64,000 bases of DNA, taken from the NCBI RefSeq assembly GCF_030867385.1, contig NZ_JAPFBJ010000001.1:1-64000 (forward strand), written 5' to 3'. Below the pieces are notes generated by a model. It was not told the DNA's origin, made no database searches, and worked only from the letters and a program-made list of their open reading frames with translations. Below, piece after piece: positions 51,713 to 61,025 of the stretch. Every line of letters starts with the position of its first letter. Position 1 is the stretch's first letter. The translations under genes were made by a program, and so were the position numbers. This DNA is from Sphingobium sp. DEHP117. GTDB lineage: Bacteria > Pseudomonadota > Alphaproteobacteria > Sphingomonadales > Sphingomonadaceae.

Positions 51713-54079
51713 CTATTTTCCTTCGTTGTTCGCCCCCACAACCCCCTTCAGCTCAGCGATCAAATCCGCGACGTGGCGTAAATGCGGTTCCTCCTCCGCC
51801 AAAATCGCCGTGAAGGCCTTGAACTTGGCGGTGCGGGCAAGTTCCGCCGCGCCTGCCAGATCGCCTTCCTTCACCGTCGATAGCAATATGTCGATCATCC
51901 GCTCCGCGCCGTGGAGGCGGCCCCAGAGATAGTCGTTCTCGCGATAGACGCGGCTGAAGAACGCGCCGAAATTGTTGAACTCTATGCCTTTCAGCATCGC
52001 CGCAGCGCCGCCTGCGCGCAGCGAGGAGCAGTCGTCGGGAGAGATGCGGTCGACCTTGATCGGGTCGAACTCGTCCAGCCCCTCGCCCTGAAGCAGCGGC
52101 AGCGTCGCGATGTCGTAGAACGGGAAGCCGAGATAGGTGAGCAGCATCGCCCGCCGCTCCGCCTTGGGCAGGCCGGAGAGCGCGCCGGCCAGCATCTCCT
52201 CCACCGCCACGTCCTTCGCCTTCAGATTGCGCGCCTCGGCCAGTTCGGACAGCGCATGGGCAGGGTCGATCGCGGTCGCCTCGGCGGACTGGATCATCAC
52301 CTCGGAATAGGAGTCGCTCGCCTCGCTCTCCTGATAGATGGCGAGCGCGGAATAGATCGAGTTGCGCATGATGCCGACCGCCTCGACCAGCTCCGGTGCC
52401 GGGCTGTCTGCCACATCCGTCAGGCGCCGGGCCATGAAGCGCAGGCGGCGGATGCGGAAGCCGAGGTCATGATCGCGGAAGAAGGCGATGATCTCCGGCC
52501 GCGCGCCGCCCTTGCGCTCCTCGCGCATCTGGTCCAGCCCGTGCTCGCGGATGTGCGCCCAGACCGACTGGCGGAACGTCTCGCGCAGGGCGGGGCTGCC
52601 GTCTCCGCCTAGGCGAAACAGCATCGCCACCACTTCCTCTACAATGGAGGAGAGTTTCACCAGCGCATAAGCGGGGTAGGCAAAGCCTGAGTTGATGGCG
52701 GCGCGCGTCTGCGCCTTGGCGCGCCAGTTGGCGAGCCGCTCTGGCGTTGGCTGATCCAGGAACCAGGTGTGGCCGAAGGTGTCCTCGATCTCGCGCTCAA
52801 TCTCCTCACGCAGCGACTCGGTGATGCGGCGCATCCGCCGGATGGTGCGGGAACGGGTTTCGATCGCCTCCAGATTGTCGCGGATCGGCTGTTCGCGCGG
52901 GATGTCGCTCAAGGAGCCGAAGATGGTACGCAGAAAGCCGGGCAGGGGCTTCTCGTCCGGTTCCTCCCCGCCATTATTCGCCTTCCTGTTCCGGTTGAAG
53001 GCGAAGGCGCGTCCCGATGTCGGCTTGGGGTCGATATAGACGAAGCGGCGGTCGATCTCGCGCCGCGCCGGGCGGTCTTTCAGTGCGCTGATGGCGGGGG
53101 CGAAGGGGGCGTTGGTCAGCACCGATCCGTCGATCAGCACGGCATTCTCCGCCTGGCCCAGCGCGCTGTGCTGGGGCAGCACGCGGTTGAGGAAGCGTTC
53201 GCGCCCCGGCCAGTGGCGCTTTGCCTTGTCCAGCACCTTGTCCAGCTCTCGCACGGTGAAGGGCGGGAAGGCGCCGGGAAAGCTGGCGGTGGCGCGGGCG
53301 GCGAACACCAGCTCCGCTGCATCGGCGAGCGCGCCCTGCCGCAGCTTGGTGCGGAAGTTGATGGTGAGACGGTGCTCCATCTCCTGCACCTCCGGCGGGC
53401 TGTTCAGTCGCAGCATTTCGGGATAGCCCTCGAAATCCGTCACCGTCACCATCAGGTCGAGCGGGTAGGAAAAGGGCAGCAGTGGGCGCTCCTTGTGTGA
53501 GCGCGCCATGCTGTCAAACGCGTTCAGTAACAGGCGCGTGAACGTCTGGCCGCCGAAGGGGGGCTGGAACCAGCGCGAGCGCACGAAGCTGGAGAGCTTG
53601 CGACGCACCTCCTCGCGCGTGTCGGGCGAGACCGTGCGCTCGACCGTGTCCCCCCGGCGGCGCGCGGCAAGCCAGACCAGCGGCTGTGCCCAGAATTTTG
53701 TGAAGCGCGCGGCGGGCCGGGCGTCTGGGTCAAGCAGTTGCTCGACATCGGCATTGTCTAGCCAAAGGTCGGTCAGCGGCTCAAGCGACTGGCCGGTCTC
53801 GATCGCCTGCGCGAGAAAGATGCCGTTGATGCCGCCCGCCGACGCGCCTGCGATGATATCTATCACCACGCGGACCCGGAGCTTCGCCTGCTTGTCTATG
53901 CTGCGCAGCAAATCCCGATAGATGCCGAGCACGCCTTCCTGCCCCGCGTCCTTGCCCTCATGGAAATCCCGGCTCGCGCGCGCGAAATTCCATATTTCCT
54001 TGGTGATGCCGTGCATATAGACGGCCAGGCTGATGCCGCCGTAGCAGACGAGCGCCAGCCTCAGTTCCTTCTCCCGCAT
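51713..54079 (-). CDS. Patatin-like phospholipase with DUF3376
   Basis: A 788-aa protein. The patatin domain has LVCYGGISLAVYMHGITKE (oxyanion-hole region), IIAGASAGGING (nucleophile Ser80) and LIDGSVLTNAPF (catalytic Asp), all intact. A long helical C-terminal half (DUF3376-like) follows. No signal peptide or clear membrane span. It is predicted to hydrolyse acyl lipids; substrate unknown. Confidence 0.88.
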   Translation of the reverse strand: MREKELRLALVCYGGISLAVYMHGITKEIWNFARASRDFHEGKDAGQEGVLGIYRDLLRSIDKQAKLRVRVVIDIIAGASAGGINGIFLAQAIETGQSLEPLTDLWLDNADVEQLLDPDARPAARFTKFWAQPLVWLAARRRGDTVERTVSPDTREEVRRKLSSFVRSRWFQPPFGGQTFTRLLLNAFDSMARSHKERPLLPFSYPLDLMVTVTDFEGYPEMLRLNSPPEVQEMEHRLTINFRTKLRQGALADAAELVFAARATASFPGAFPPFTVRELDKVLDKAKRHWPGRERFLNRVLPQHSALGQAENAVLIDGSVLTNAPFAPAISALKDRPARREIDRRFVYIDPKPTSGRAFAFNRNRKANNGGEEPDEKPLPGFLRTIFGSLSDIPREQPIRDNLEAIETRSRTIRRMRRITESLREEIEREIEDTFGHTWFLDQPTPERLANWRAKAQTRAAINSGFAYPAYALVKLSSIVEEVVAMLFRLGGDGSPALRETFRQSVWAHIREHGLDQMREERKGGARPEIIAFFRDHDLGFRIRRLRFMARRLTDVADSPAPELVEAVGIMRNSIYSALAIYQESEASDSYSEVMIQSAEATAIDPAHALSELAEARNLKAKDVAVEEMLAGALSGLPKAERRAMLLTYLGFPFYDIATLPLLQGEGLDEFDPIKVDRISPDDCSSLRAGGAAAMLKGIEFNNFGAFFSRVYRENDYLWGRLHGAERMIDILLSTVKEGDLAGAAELARTAKFKAFTAILAEEEPHLRHVADLIAELKGVVGANNEGK

Positions 54080-54129
54080 CGGGCAAGACTGTCATGTTCG
54101 TCGGCGGTTGTCGAGGGTGATGCGCGCGG

Positions 54130-55128
54130 TCAGAAAAGACCTTCGAGCACCTGGTCGCGCGGGCGGTGGCCATCGACCCAGGTGCGGATATTGGCGATCA
54201 CCTTGTCGCCGGTGGCGTCGCGCCCCTCGATGGTGGCCGACCCCATATGGGGTTTGAGGACCACGTTGGTAAGGGTGAGCAGGCGCGGATCGACCGCAGG
54301 CTCATGCGCAAAAACGTCTAGCCCCGCGCCCCCGATGCGCCCGGATTCCAGCGCGCCGATCAACGCTTCCTCATCATATACCTCGGCGCGCGAGGCGTTG
54401 ATCAGATAGGCGTCGGGCTTCATCAGGCCGATGCGGCGCGCGTCGATCATGCCGCGGCTGTCGTCATTGAGCGGGCAGTTGATCGACACGAAATCGCTGG
54501 TGGAGAGCAGCTCGTCGAGCGACTCTATCCATGTCGCGCGGGTGGCGCGCTCTACGCTTTCGGGCAGGCGGTGGCGGTTGTGATAGACGACCGAGAGACC
54601 GAAAGGCGCGGCGCGCAGGGCCACTGCCTGCCCGATGCGGCCCATGCCGATGATCCCCAGCGTCTTGCCGCCGATGCGATGCCCGAGCAGACCCGAGGGG
54701 CTCCACCCCGCCCATTGCCCGGCGCGCAAAATCTGCTCCCCCTCCGCGAGGCGGCGCGGCACAGCGATGATGAGCGCCATCACCATATCGGCGGTGTCGT
54801 CTGTCAGCACGCCCGGCGTGTTGGTGACGATGATGCCCCTGCGACGCGCGGCGCCGAGATCGATATGATCAACGCCATTGCCGAAGTTGGCGATCATGCG
54901 CAGCCGCTCGGGCGCGGCTTCGATCAATGCTGCGTCGATATGGTCCGTCACCGTCGGCACCAGCACGTCGCAATCCGCCATGGCGGCGGCAAGCTCGTCA
55001 CGCGTCATCGCGGCGTCATTGGGACTGAGCACGGTATCGAACAGCTCGACCATGCGCTGCTCCACGCTGGGCGTCAGGCGGCGGGTGACGATCACTCTCG
55101 GGCGGGCGGGGCGCGGCATTTTCGGCAT
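54130..55128 (-). CDS. D-2-hydroxyacid dehydrogenase (glyoxylate/hydroxypyruvate reductase type)
   Basis: A 332-aa NAD(P)-dependent D-isomer-specific dehydrogenase. Rossmann motif GKTLGIIGMGRIGQAVALRA; catalytic Arg in INASRAEVYDEEAL, Glu in FAHEPAVD and His in LKPHMGSAT. FGNGVDHIDL and TPGVLTDDTADMVMALI fit the glyoxylate reductase/2-hydroxyacid dehydrogenase branch. Monocistronic, about 50 bp from the patatin gene start. Confidence 0.92.
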   Translation of the reverse strand: MPKMPRPARPRVIVTRRLTPSVEQRMVELFDTVLSPNDAAMTRDELAAAMADCDVLVPTVTDHIDAALIEAAPERLRMIANFGNGVDHIDLGAARRRGIIVTNTPGVLTDDTADMVMALIIAVPRRLAEGEQILRAGQWAGWSPSGLLGHRIGGKTLGIIGMGRIGQAVALRAAPFGLSVVYHNRHRLPESVERATRATWIESLDELLSTSDFVSINCPLNDDSRGMIDARRIGLMKPDAYLINASRAEVYDEEALIGALESGRIGGAGLDVFAHEPAVDPRLLTLTNVVLKPHMGSATIEGRDATGDKVIANIRTWVDGHRPRDQVLEGLF

Positions 55129-55260
55129 GGCATGACCGCTATCGCCTTGCGGTAGGCGAGGTCAAGCACAGATGGCGGTATCGCGCGGCCGTGATGCGCA
55201 AGGGCCTTGTCTTCGCGCACAGCTTGCCGCTATCTGGTGCGGGTGAGGAAGAACAGCAAA

Positions 55261-55740
55261 ATGGGATATGCGCGGGTGCGGGGCGTGGTATGCGTGGTGT
55301 TGTTGGCGGCGGCGGCTCTTGGCGCGCGCCCTGCCTATGCTGGACCGAAAACGCCGCCTTATTGGGCGTCGATAGCGGCGGACGAGGCGCGGATGCGCGT
55401 GGGGCCGAGCCTCGACTACCCTTCCAACTGGATTTACCAGCGGCGCGACATGCCGGTGAAGGTTGTGCAGGTGCTGGGCAACTGGCGCAAGATCCAGGAC
55501 CCTGACGGTACGCAGGGCTGGATGCATGTGCGCCTGCTGAGCGACACCGCGACCGCGATGGTGCGGGATGTCGCTGCGGATATGCGGCAGGACCGCAGTG
55601 ACGCCACGCCGCTGCTGTACCGGGCAGAGCAGGGCGTCGTCGGCCGGGTCAGCGATTGCGGCGAGGGCTGGTGCCGGTTCGACGTCAGCGGCAAGCGCGG
55701 CTATGTGCGCGCGTCCTCGCTTTGGGGCGCGGTGAAATAG
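55261..55740 (+). CDS. Exported SH3-domain protein
   Basis: A 159-aa protein with a signal peptide (VVCVVLLAAAALGARPAYA, cleavage about 27) and two bacterial SH3-like parts: ADEARMRVGPSLDYPSNWIY with WRKIQDPDGTQGWMHVRLL, then GEGWCRFDVSGKRGYVRASS. Periplasmic, probably cell-wall associated. It begins a run with the FAD oxidoreductase 7 bp downstream. Confidence 0.88.
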   Translation: MGYARVRGVVCVVLLAAAALGARPAYAGPKTPPYWASIAADEARMRVGPSLDYPSNWIYQRRDMPVKVVQVLGNWRKIQDPDGTQGWMHVRLLSDTATAMVRDVAADMRQDRSDATPLLYRAEQGVVGRVSDCGEGWCRFDVSGKRGYVRASSLWGAVK

Positions 55741-55747
55741 CCGCCTG

Positions 55748-56866
55748 ATGCCTGACTTCCGCACCGATGCCCTGGTCGTGGGTGCGGGCGCCGTCGGCCT
55801 CGCCTGCGCGCGTGCGCTGGCACTGCGCCGGCAGCAGGTGGTGGTGCTGGAGGCCGCAGACGCCATCGGTCAGGGCGTTTCAAGCCGCAATTCCGAAGTG
55901 CTGCATGCGGGGATTTATTACCCCACCGGATCGCTCAAGGCGCGGCTGTGCGTGGCGGGCAATGCGCTGATCCGCGAGTATCTGACCGGGCGCGGTATCG
56001 CCCTGAACCCGTGCGGGAAGCTGGTGGTGGCGACGAGCGTGGATGAAGTGCCCAAGCTGGAGGCGCTGCACGCGCAGGCGAAGGCCAATGATGTGCCGCA
56101 GGTGGAATGGATAACCGGCGCGCAGGCCCGTGTGCTCGAGCCTGCGCTGCGCGCGGAGGCGGCCATGCTGTGCGGCACTTCGGCGGTGTTCGACAGCCAT
56201 GGCTATATGCTGGGCATGCGGGGCGACATCGAGGATGCGGGCGGCAGCATTGCGCTGCGCACGCCGTTCGAGCGCGCCAGCCGGGATCCGGATGGCTTCG
56301 TCGTTCAGTGCGGCGGGGCCGAGCCGGTGAGCATTGGTTGCCGGTTGCTGGTGCTGGCGGCAGGGCTGGGCGCGCAGGCCGTGGCGAGTGGCGTAGAGGG
56401 TTTTCCCGCCGCGCTGATACCGCAACGCCACCTCGCGAAGGGCAGCTATTTCGCGTTGCAGGGCAAGGCGCCGTTCGCGCGGCTGATCTATCCTTTGCCG
56501 GTGCACGGGTCGCTCGGCACGCATTACCGGCGGGACATTGGCGGCGTTGCGCGCTTTGGGCCGGACATCGAATGGGTGGAGGGCGAGGACTACGGCGTCG
56601 ACCCGGCGCGAAAGCCGCAGTTCGTGGAAGCGATCCGGCGTTTCTGGCCGGACGTGAACGAGGACGCGCTGGTGCCGGATTATGCGGGCATCCGGCCCAA
56701 GATCCACGGCCCGGGTGAACCGCAGCCCGATTTTTCGATCCAGTTCGAGGGCAGCCACGGCCTGGGCGGACTGGCGGCGCTGTTCGGCATCGAAAGCCCC
56801 GGCCTCACGTCCTCGATGGCGATCGGGGCGTATGTTGCGGACGGCCTGCTGGGGACGAAGGGATGA
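55748..56866 (+). CDS. FAD-dependent oxidoreductase (L-2-hydroxyglutarate oxidase/DAO family)
   Basis: A 372-aa flavoprotein. The N-terminal dinucleotide motif VVGAGAVGLACARALALR, VSSRNSEVLHAGIYYPTGSL and YAGIRPKIHGPGEP are typical of the LhgO-like branch of the DAO family. C-terminal FAD-contact region GLGGLAALFGIESPGLTSSM. The exact substrate is not shown. It overlaps the glycosyltransferase by 4 bases. Confidence 0.9.
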   Translation: MPDFRTDALVVGAGAVGLACARALALRRQQVVVLEAADAIGQGVSSRNSEVLHAGIYYPTGSLKARLCVAGNALIREYLTGRGIALNPCGKLVVATSVDEVPKLEALHAQAKANDVPQVEWITGAQARVLEPALRAEAAMLCGTSAVFDSHGYMLGMRGDIEDAGGSIALRTPFERASRDPDGFVVQCGGAEPVSIGCRLLVLAAGLGAQAVASGVEGFPAALIPQRHLAKGSYFALQGKAPFARLIYPLPVHGSLGTHYRRDIGGVARFGPDIEWVEGEDYGVDPARKPQFVEAIRRFWPDVNEDALVPDYAGIRPKIHGPGEPQPDFSIQFEGSHGLGGLAALFGIESPGLTSSMAIGAYVADGLLGTKG

Positions 56867-58023
56867 TGGAGCCGCCGGTGCTGCTGGACGTCAGCCGCCT
56901 GATCTGGCGCGCGTGGCTGGGCCTGCTGCCCACCGGGATCGACCGCGCCTGTATCGCCTATATCCGCCATTATCGCGGGCGGGCGCTGGCGGTGGTGCAG
57001 CGCGGCGGGATTACACGGGTGCTGAAGCCGGCGCTGTCTGAGCGGCTGTTTGACCTTGTGGTCGATCCTCCGGTGGACGTCAGGTTAAAACTGATGCTGC
57101 TGATCCTGCCGGGGCTGATCTGCGGCGCGGCGCGGAGCGGGATGCGCGGTGCGCTCTATCTCAATGTCGGGCATACGGGGCTGGACCGGGCGGGACATGC
57201 GCGCTGGGTGCGGCGCAGCGGCGTGCGCGCGGTCTATTATGTGCATGACCTCATCCCCATCACCCATCCGCAATTCGCGCGGGCGGGCGTGCCGGAGCGG
57301 CACGCCATGCGGATGCGCAGTGTGTTGCGCCAAGGCGCGGCGGTGATCGCCAACAGCGCGGACAGCGTGCAGGCGCTCGGCGCGTTTGCGCGTGAGGAGG
57401 GCTTGCCGATGCCGCCCACCCTGATCGCGCCGCTGGGCGTGGAGGCGCATGAGAGCGCACCGGGGCATACCCCACAGGAGCCGCCCAGCTTCGTGATGCT
57501 GGGGACGATTGAGGGGCGCAAGAACCATGCGCTTATATTGCGCGTGTGGCAGCGTCTGATCGCGCGGCTGGGGGAGCAGACGCCGCGCCTCGTCATCATC
57601 GGCCAGCGCGGGTGGCAGGCGGACGATGTTTTTCGCCAGCTGGATGAAGACGCGACGTTGCGGCCTTATGTGAAGGAGCTGGGCCGGTGCGACGATGCGG
57701 CGTTGCAGCTCTGGCTCGGGTCGGCGCGGGCGCTGTTGTTCCCCAGCTTTGTCGAGGGGCAGGGGCTGCCGCTGATCGAGGCGCTGGCCGCAGGCGTGCC
57801 GGTGATCGCCAGCGACCTTGCCGTGTTCCGCGAGACGGCAGGGGAGATTCCCGACTATCTCGATCCGCAGGATGAGGCCGCGTGGGAGGCGGCGGTGCTC
57901 GAATATGCTGCGCAGCATGGCAATGCGCGGGAGCGTCAGCTGGAGCGTATGCGGGACTTTACGCCGCCGTCTTGGGAAGCGCATTTCAGGACGGTGGAGA
58001 GATGGCTGGAGCGGCTGGCCTGA
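56863..58023 (+). CDS. Glycosyltransferase family 1/4
   Basis: A 386-aa GT-B glycosyltransferase: VYYVHDLIPITHPQFA, PSFVMLGTIEGRKNHALILR, and the nucleotide-sugar motif SFVEGQGLPLIEALAAGVPV with the E-x7-E glutamates. No signal peptide. Probably adds a sugar to a capsule or lipopolysaccharide-type acceptor. Last gene of the SH3-oxidoreductase-GT run; converges on nasA. Confidence 0.88.
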   Translation: MMEPPVLLDVSRLIWRAWLGLLPTGIDRACIAYIRHYRGRALAVVQRGGITRVLKPALSERLFDLVVDPPVDVRLKLMLLILPGLICGAARSGMRGALYLNVGHTGLDRAGHARWVRRSGVRAVYYVHDLIPITHPQFARAGVPERHAMRMRSVLRQGAAVIANSADSVQALGAFAREEGLPMPPTLIAPLGVEAHESAPGHTPQEPPSFVMLGTIEGRKNHALILRVWQRLIARLGEQTPRLVIIGQRGWQADDVFRQLDEDATLRPYVKELGRCDDAALQLWLGSARALLFPSFVEGQGLPLIEALAAGVPVIASDLAVFRETAGEIPDYLDPQDEAAWEAAVLEYAAQHGNARERQLERMRDFTPPSWEAHFRTVERWLERLA

Positions 58024-58029
58024 AAGCCT

Positions 58030-60597
58030 TCATGCCACCGATGCGTGCGCTTCCTCGATGAGCCTGGCGATGGCCGGGCGGCACGAGCCGCAGTTGGTGC
58101 CCGCGTTCAGCGCCTTGCCCACCGCCTCGACGCTGGTGAGCGCCTGATCGCGGATTGCGCGCGTGATGCTGTATGCGCCGATATCGAAACATACGCACAC
58201 CACCGGCCCGGCGTCCGGCGCGGGCGTGGCGGCGCGCCCGGCGAGCAGCTCCGCGCCCTTCGGTTGTTCCTCTGGCCGCAGTTGCGCCAAAATCCATTCG
58301 CGCGGTGGGAGCGAGCCGGAGCGGGTGAGGAACAGTGCCGCCTGCAGGCACCCGGTATCATCGCGCACGGCAACGCGCAGGCTCCCGCGCGCGCCATCGC
58401 GCGCCTCGATGCGCTCTCCCTTGGGGAGCAGTGCTTCTATGTCAATCGCGCCCTGGCCCGCCAGTTCGGTGAGCCAGCCATGCTCGCCTCGCACCCGCGT
58501 CCAGTAGCAATCTGCCGTTATGTCTGGCCGCTCGACGCTGACGAGGAAGGCGCGCCAGTCCGCGCCATAGGGAGCGATGACCGCTGGGGTATTCTTGAAT
58601 GCGGGCTGGCCGGAAATGGGATCGACCTTTTGGCCGGGTAGCCTGCCCGTGCGCCCGCCGGACGAGATCTGGTCCGTCCAGTGCATCGGCACGAACAGTT
58701 CGCCCCGGCGCTGCCCTTCTGAGACGCTCACGCGATAGAGGCTGCTGCCCGTAGGTGTGGAGATGCTGGCGATGCTGTGGTTGGCGATGCCGAGTGTGGC
58801 GGCGTCATCGGGGTGAATCTCTACCCATGGCTCGCGCCGGTGTTGCGAGAGTTTGGGGCTGAGCGCGGTGCGTGTCATCGTGTGCCAATGGTCGCGCGTG
58901 CGCCCGGTGTTGAGCCGCAAGGGGAAGGCGGGGTCGGTGTCTTGCGCGGGCGGGGTTACCGGAACCAGCCGCGCCTTGCCGTCGGGCGTGGAGTAATGCG
59001 CATCGGCATAGGGCGCTGCGCCGCCCCATTGCCACGGTGCCCATGCAGCGTAGTCAGCGTCTGAAATCCTGGCCCATTGCGACAGATCGAGCACGCGGCG
59101 GCCACCATTGCGAAAGCCCGTCTGCGCCGCATATTCCCGGAAGACCGCTGCGGCGGAGGGGTAGGCGAAGGCGTCTGCCCACCCCATGCGGCGGGCGACA
59201 TCGGCTACGATGTCCCAGTCCGCGCGTGCTTCGCCGGGCGGCGGGAAAATGGGGCGCTGGCGGGAAATGACGCGCTCGCTGTTGGTGACAGTGCCGTCCT
59301 TCTCGCCCCATGCCAGCGCGGGCAGCTTTACATGGGCATAGGCGGTCGTGTCCGTCTCGGCCATGCAGTCCGACACGACGACGAAATCGCACCGCTCCAT
59401 CGCCGCGCGCACGAAACCGGCGTCGGGCATCGAGACGGCGGGGTTGGTGGCCATGATCCACAGCGCCTTTATGCGCCCGTCATGCACGGCGCGGAACATG
59501 TCGACGGCCTTCAACCCCGGCGCGCGCGCGATCATGGGGCTGGCCCAGAAATCCTGAGCGGCGGCGCATTCTTCAGCGCTGAACCCCATATGCGCGGCGA
59601 GCATCGAGGCAAGCCCGCCGACCTCGCGGCCGCCCATCGCATTGGGCTGGCCGGTGATCGAGAACGGCCCCATGCCCGGCTGGCCGATGCGCCCCGTTGC
59701 CAGATGCAGGTTGATGATCGCGTTGCCTTTGTCCGTACCGCTGGCGGACTGGTTCGCGCCCTGGCTGAACAGGGTGATGGTTTTGGGGTGCTGGCTAAGC
59801 AAATCGAAGAAGGCGGCGCGCGTGGTGTCATCCAGCCCGTCTTCCCCTGCGCAGAGCCGATCCCAGAAGCCATCGGGCGCGTTGACATGGTTGGCGAGAT
59901 AGGCGTCATCGAGCAATCCGCGCGCCTTCATGTCGAGCAGCGCCGCGTTGAAGAGCGCGACATCGCCATCGGGGCGGATCGGCAGGTGCAGGTCTGCGCG
60001 CTCGGCGGTTTCGGTACGGCGCGGGTCGATGACGACCAGTTTGGTGCCGCGCGCCTCCCGCGCCGCCTCGATCCGCTGCCACACGACCGGGTGGCACCAG
60101 GCGGTGTTGGAGCCGACCAGCACGATCAGCTCCGCCGCCTCCAGATCCGAGTAGGAGCAAGGCACCACATCTTCGCCGAAGGCGCGGACATGCGCCGCCA
60201 CCGCGCTCGCCATGCACAGGCGGGAATTGGTGTCGATGTTGGCGGAGCCGATGAAGCCTTTCATCAGCTTGTTGGCGACGTAATAATCCTCCGTAAGCAA
60301 CTGGCCGGAGACGTAGAAGGCGACGCTGTCCGGCCCGTGCTGGGCGATCGTATCTGAGAAGCGCTGTGCCACCAGATCGAGCGCCGAGTCCCAGCTTGCG
60401 CGTGCGCCGTTGACCTCGGGGTAGAGCAGCCGACCCTCGAGGCTCACCGTCTCGCCCAGATGCGTGCCCTTGGAGCACAGCCTACCGTTGTTCGCGGGGT
60501 GCGTGGCATCGCCCTTGATCAGCACCGAGCGCTCGCCGGTGCGCGTCGCCGCGATGCCGCAACCCACGCCGCAATAGGGGCAGGCGGTGCGGACCAT
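58030..60597 (-). CDS. nasA: Assimilatory nitrate reductase catalytic subunit NasA
   Basis: An 855-aa molybdopterin oxidoreductase. The N-terminal [4Fe-4S] motif is CPYCGVGCGI with a later GRLCSKG; molybdopterin-domain motifs include GSNTAWCHPVVWQRI, ITGQPNAMGGREVGGL and LNTGRTRDHWHTMTRT. The C-terminus carries a BFD-like [2Fe-2S] domain (VVCVCFDIGAYSI, GTNCGSCRPAI), as in NasA of alphaproteobacteria. ATG 60597 is used; an upstream frame runs through the intergenic palindrome and is not family-like. Operon nirB-nirD-nasA. Confidence 0.94.
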   Translation of the reverse strand: MVRTACPYCGVGCGIAATRTGERSVLIKGDATHPANNGRLCSKGTHLGETVSLEGRLLYPEVNGARASWDSALDLVAQRFSDTIAQHGPDSVAFYVSGQLLTEDYYVANKLMKGFIGSANIDTNSRLCMASAVAAHVRAFGEDVVPCSYSDLEAAELIVLVGSNTAWCHPVVWQRIEAAREARGTKLVVIDPRRTETAERADLHLPIRPDGDVALFNAALLDMKARGLLDDAYLANHVNAPDGFWDRLCAGEDGLDDTTRAAFFDLLSQHPKTITLFSQGANQSASGTDKGNAIINLHLATGRIGQPGMGPFSITGQPNAMGGREVGGLASMLAAHMGFSAEECAAAQDFWASPMIARAPGLKAVDMFRAVHDGRIKALWIMATNPAVSMPDAGFVRAAMERCDFVVVSDCMAETDTTAYAHVKLPALAWGEKDGTVTNSERVISRQRPIFPPPGEARADWDIVADVARRMGWADAFAYPSAAAVFREYAAQTGFRNGGRRVLDLSQWARISDADYAAWAPWQWGGAAPYADAHYSTPDGKARLVPVTPPAQDTDPAFPLRLNTGRTRDHWHTMTRTALSPKLSQHRREPWVEIHPDDAATLGIANHSIASISTPTGSSLYRVSVSEGQRRGELFVPMHWTDQISSGGRTGRLPGQKVDPISGQPAFKNTPAVIAPYGADWRAFLVSVERPDITADCYWTRVRGEHGWLTELAGQGAIDIEALLPKGERIEARDGARGSLRVAVRDDTGCLQAALFLTRSGSLPPREWILAQLRPEEQPKGAELLAGRAATPAPDAGPVVCVCFDIGAYSITRAIRDQALTSVEAVGKALNAGTNCGSCRPAIARLIEEAHASVA

Positions 60598-60654
60598 GTG
60601 CGCTCCCTCTGTCGTGGGGGAGGATTGGGGAATACCGGACGGCCCCACCCCCGG

Positions 60655-60676
60655 CCCCTCCCCTGGAGGGGAGGGG
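60655..60676. repeat. GC palindrome between nirD and nasA
   Basis: CCCCTCCCCT-GG-AGGGGAGGGG, perfect 10-bp arms with 2-nt centre. It resembles common intergenic repeats of these genomes and may modulate the nirD/nasA mRNA. It lies 58 bp upstream of the nasA ATG. Confidence 0.6.
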
Positions 60677-60680
60677 AGTT

Positions 60681-61025
60681 TCATCCATCAACTCCCTGCA
60701 AGGCTTCCTTGCGCGCTATGAGGATGCGACCGCCGTCAATCTTGACCGGGATGGTCGGCACACAGCCCACGTCGTCGCCCAGCGCTTCGCCGGTGACGAG
60801 GCTGATCCGCCAGTTGTGTAGCGGGCAGGTGACCGTGGTGTCATGCACGATGCCCTGGGAGAGCGGCCCCTGTTTGTGCGGGCATTTGTTGAGCAGGGCA
60901 TAGACGCTGCCGTTGGCGGTGCGGAAGATCGCGATTTCCTCGCCGCCCTGCACGGGGAGGGTGCGCGCGCCCAGGGCCGGGAGCTGATCCACCGGGCCGA
61001 TGTCGAGCCAGTCTGCAGTGACCAT
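60681..61025 (-). CDS. nirD: Nitrite reductase small subunit NirD
   Basis: A 114-aa Rieske-type protein: NKCPHKQGPLSQG and TCPLHNWRISLVTG give the C-x-H and C-x2-H cluster ligands. Small subunit of the NAD(P)H nitrite reductase. Its start overlaps the nirB stop by one base. Confidence 0.93.
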   Translation of the reverse strand: MVTADWLDIGPVDQLPALGARTLPVQGGEEIAIFRTANGSVYALLNKCPHKQGPLSQGIVHDTTVTCPLHNWRISLVTGEALGDDVGCVPTIPVKIDGGRILIARKEALQGVDG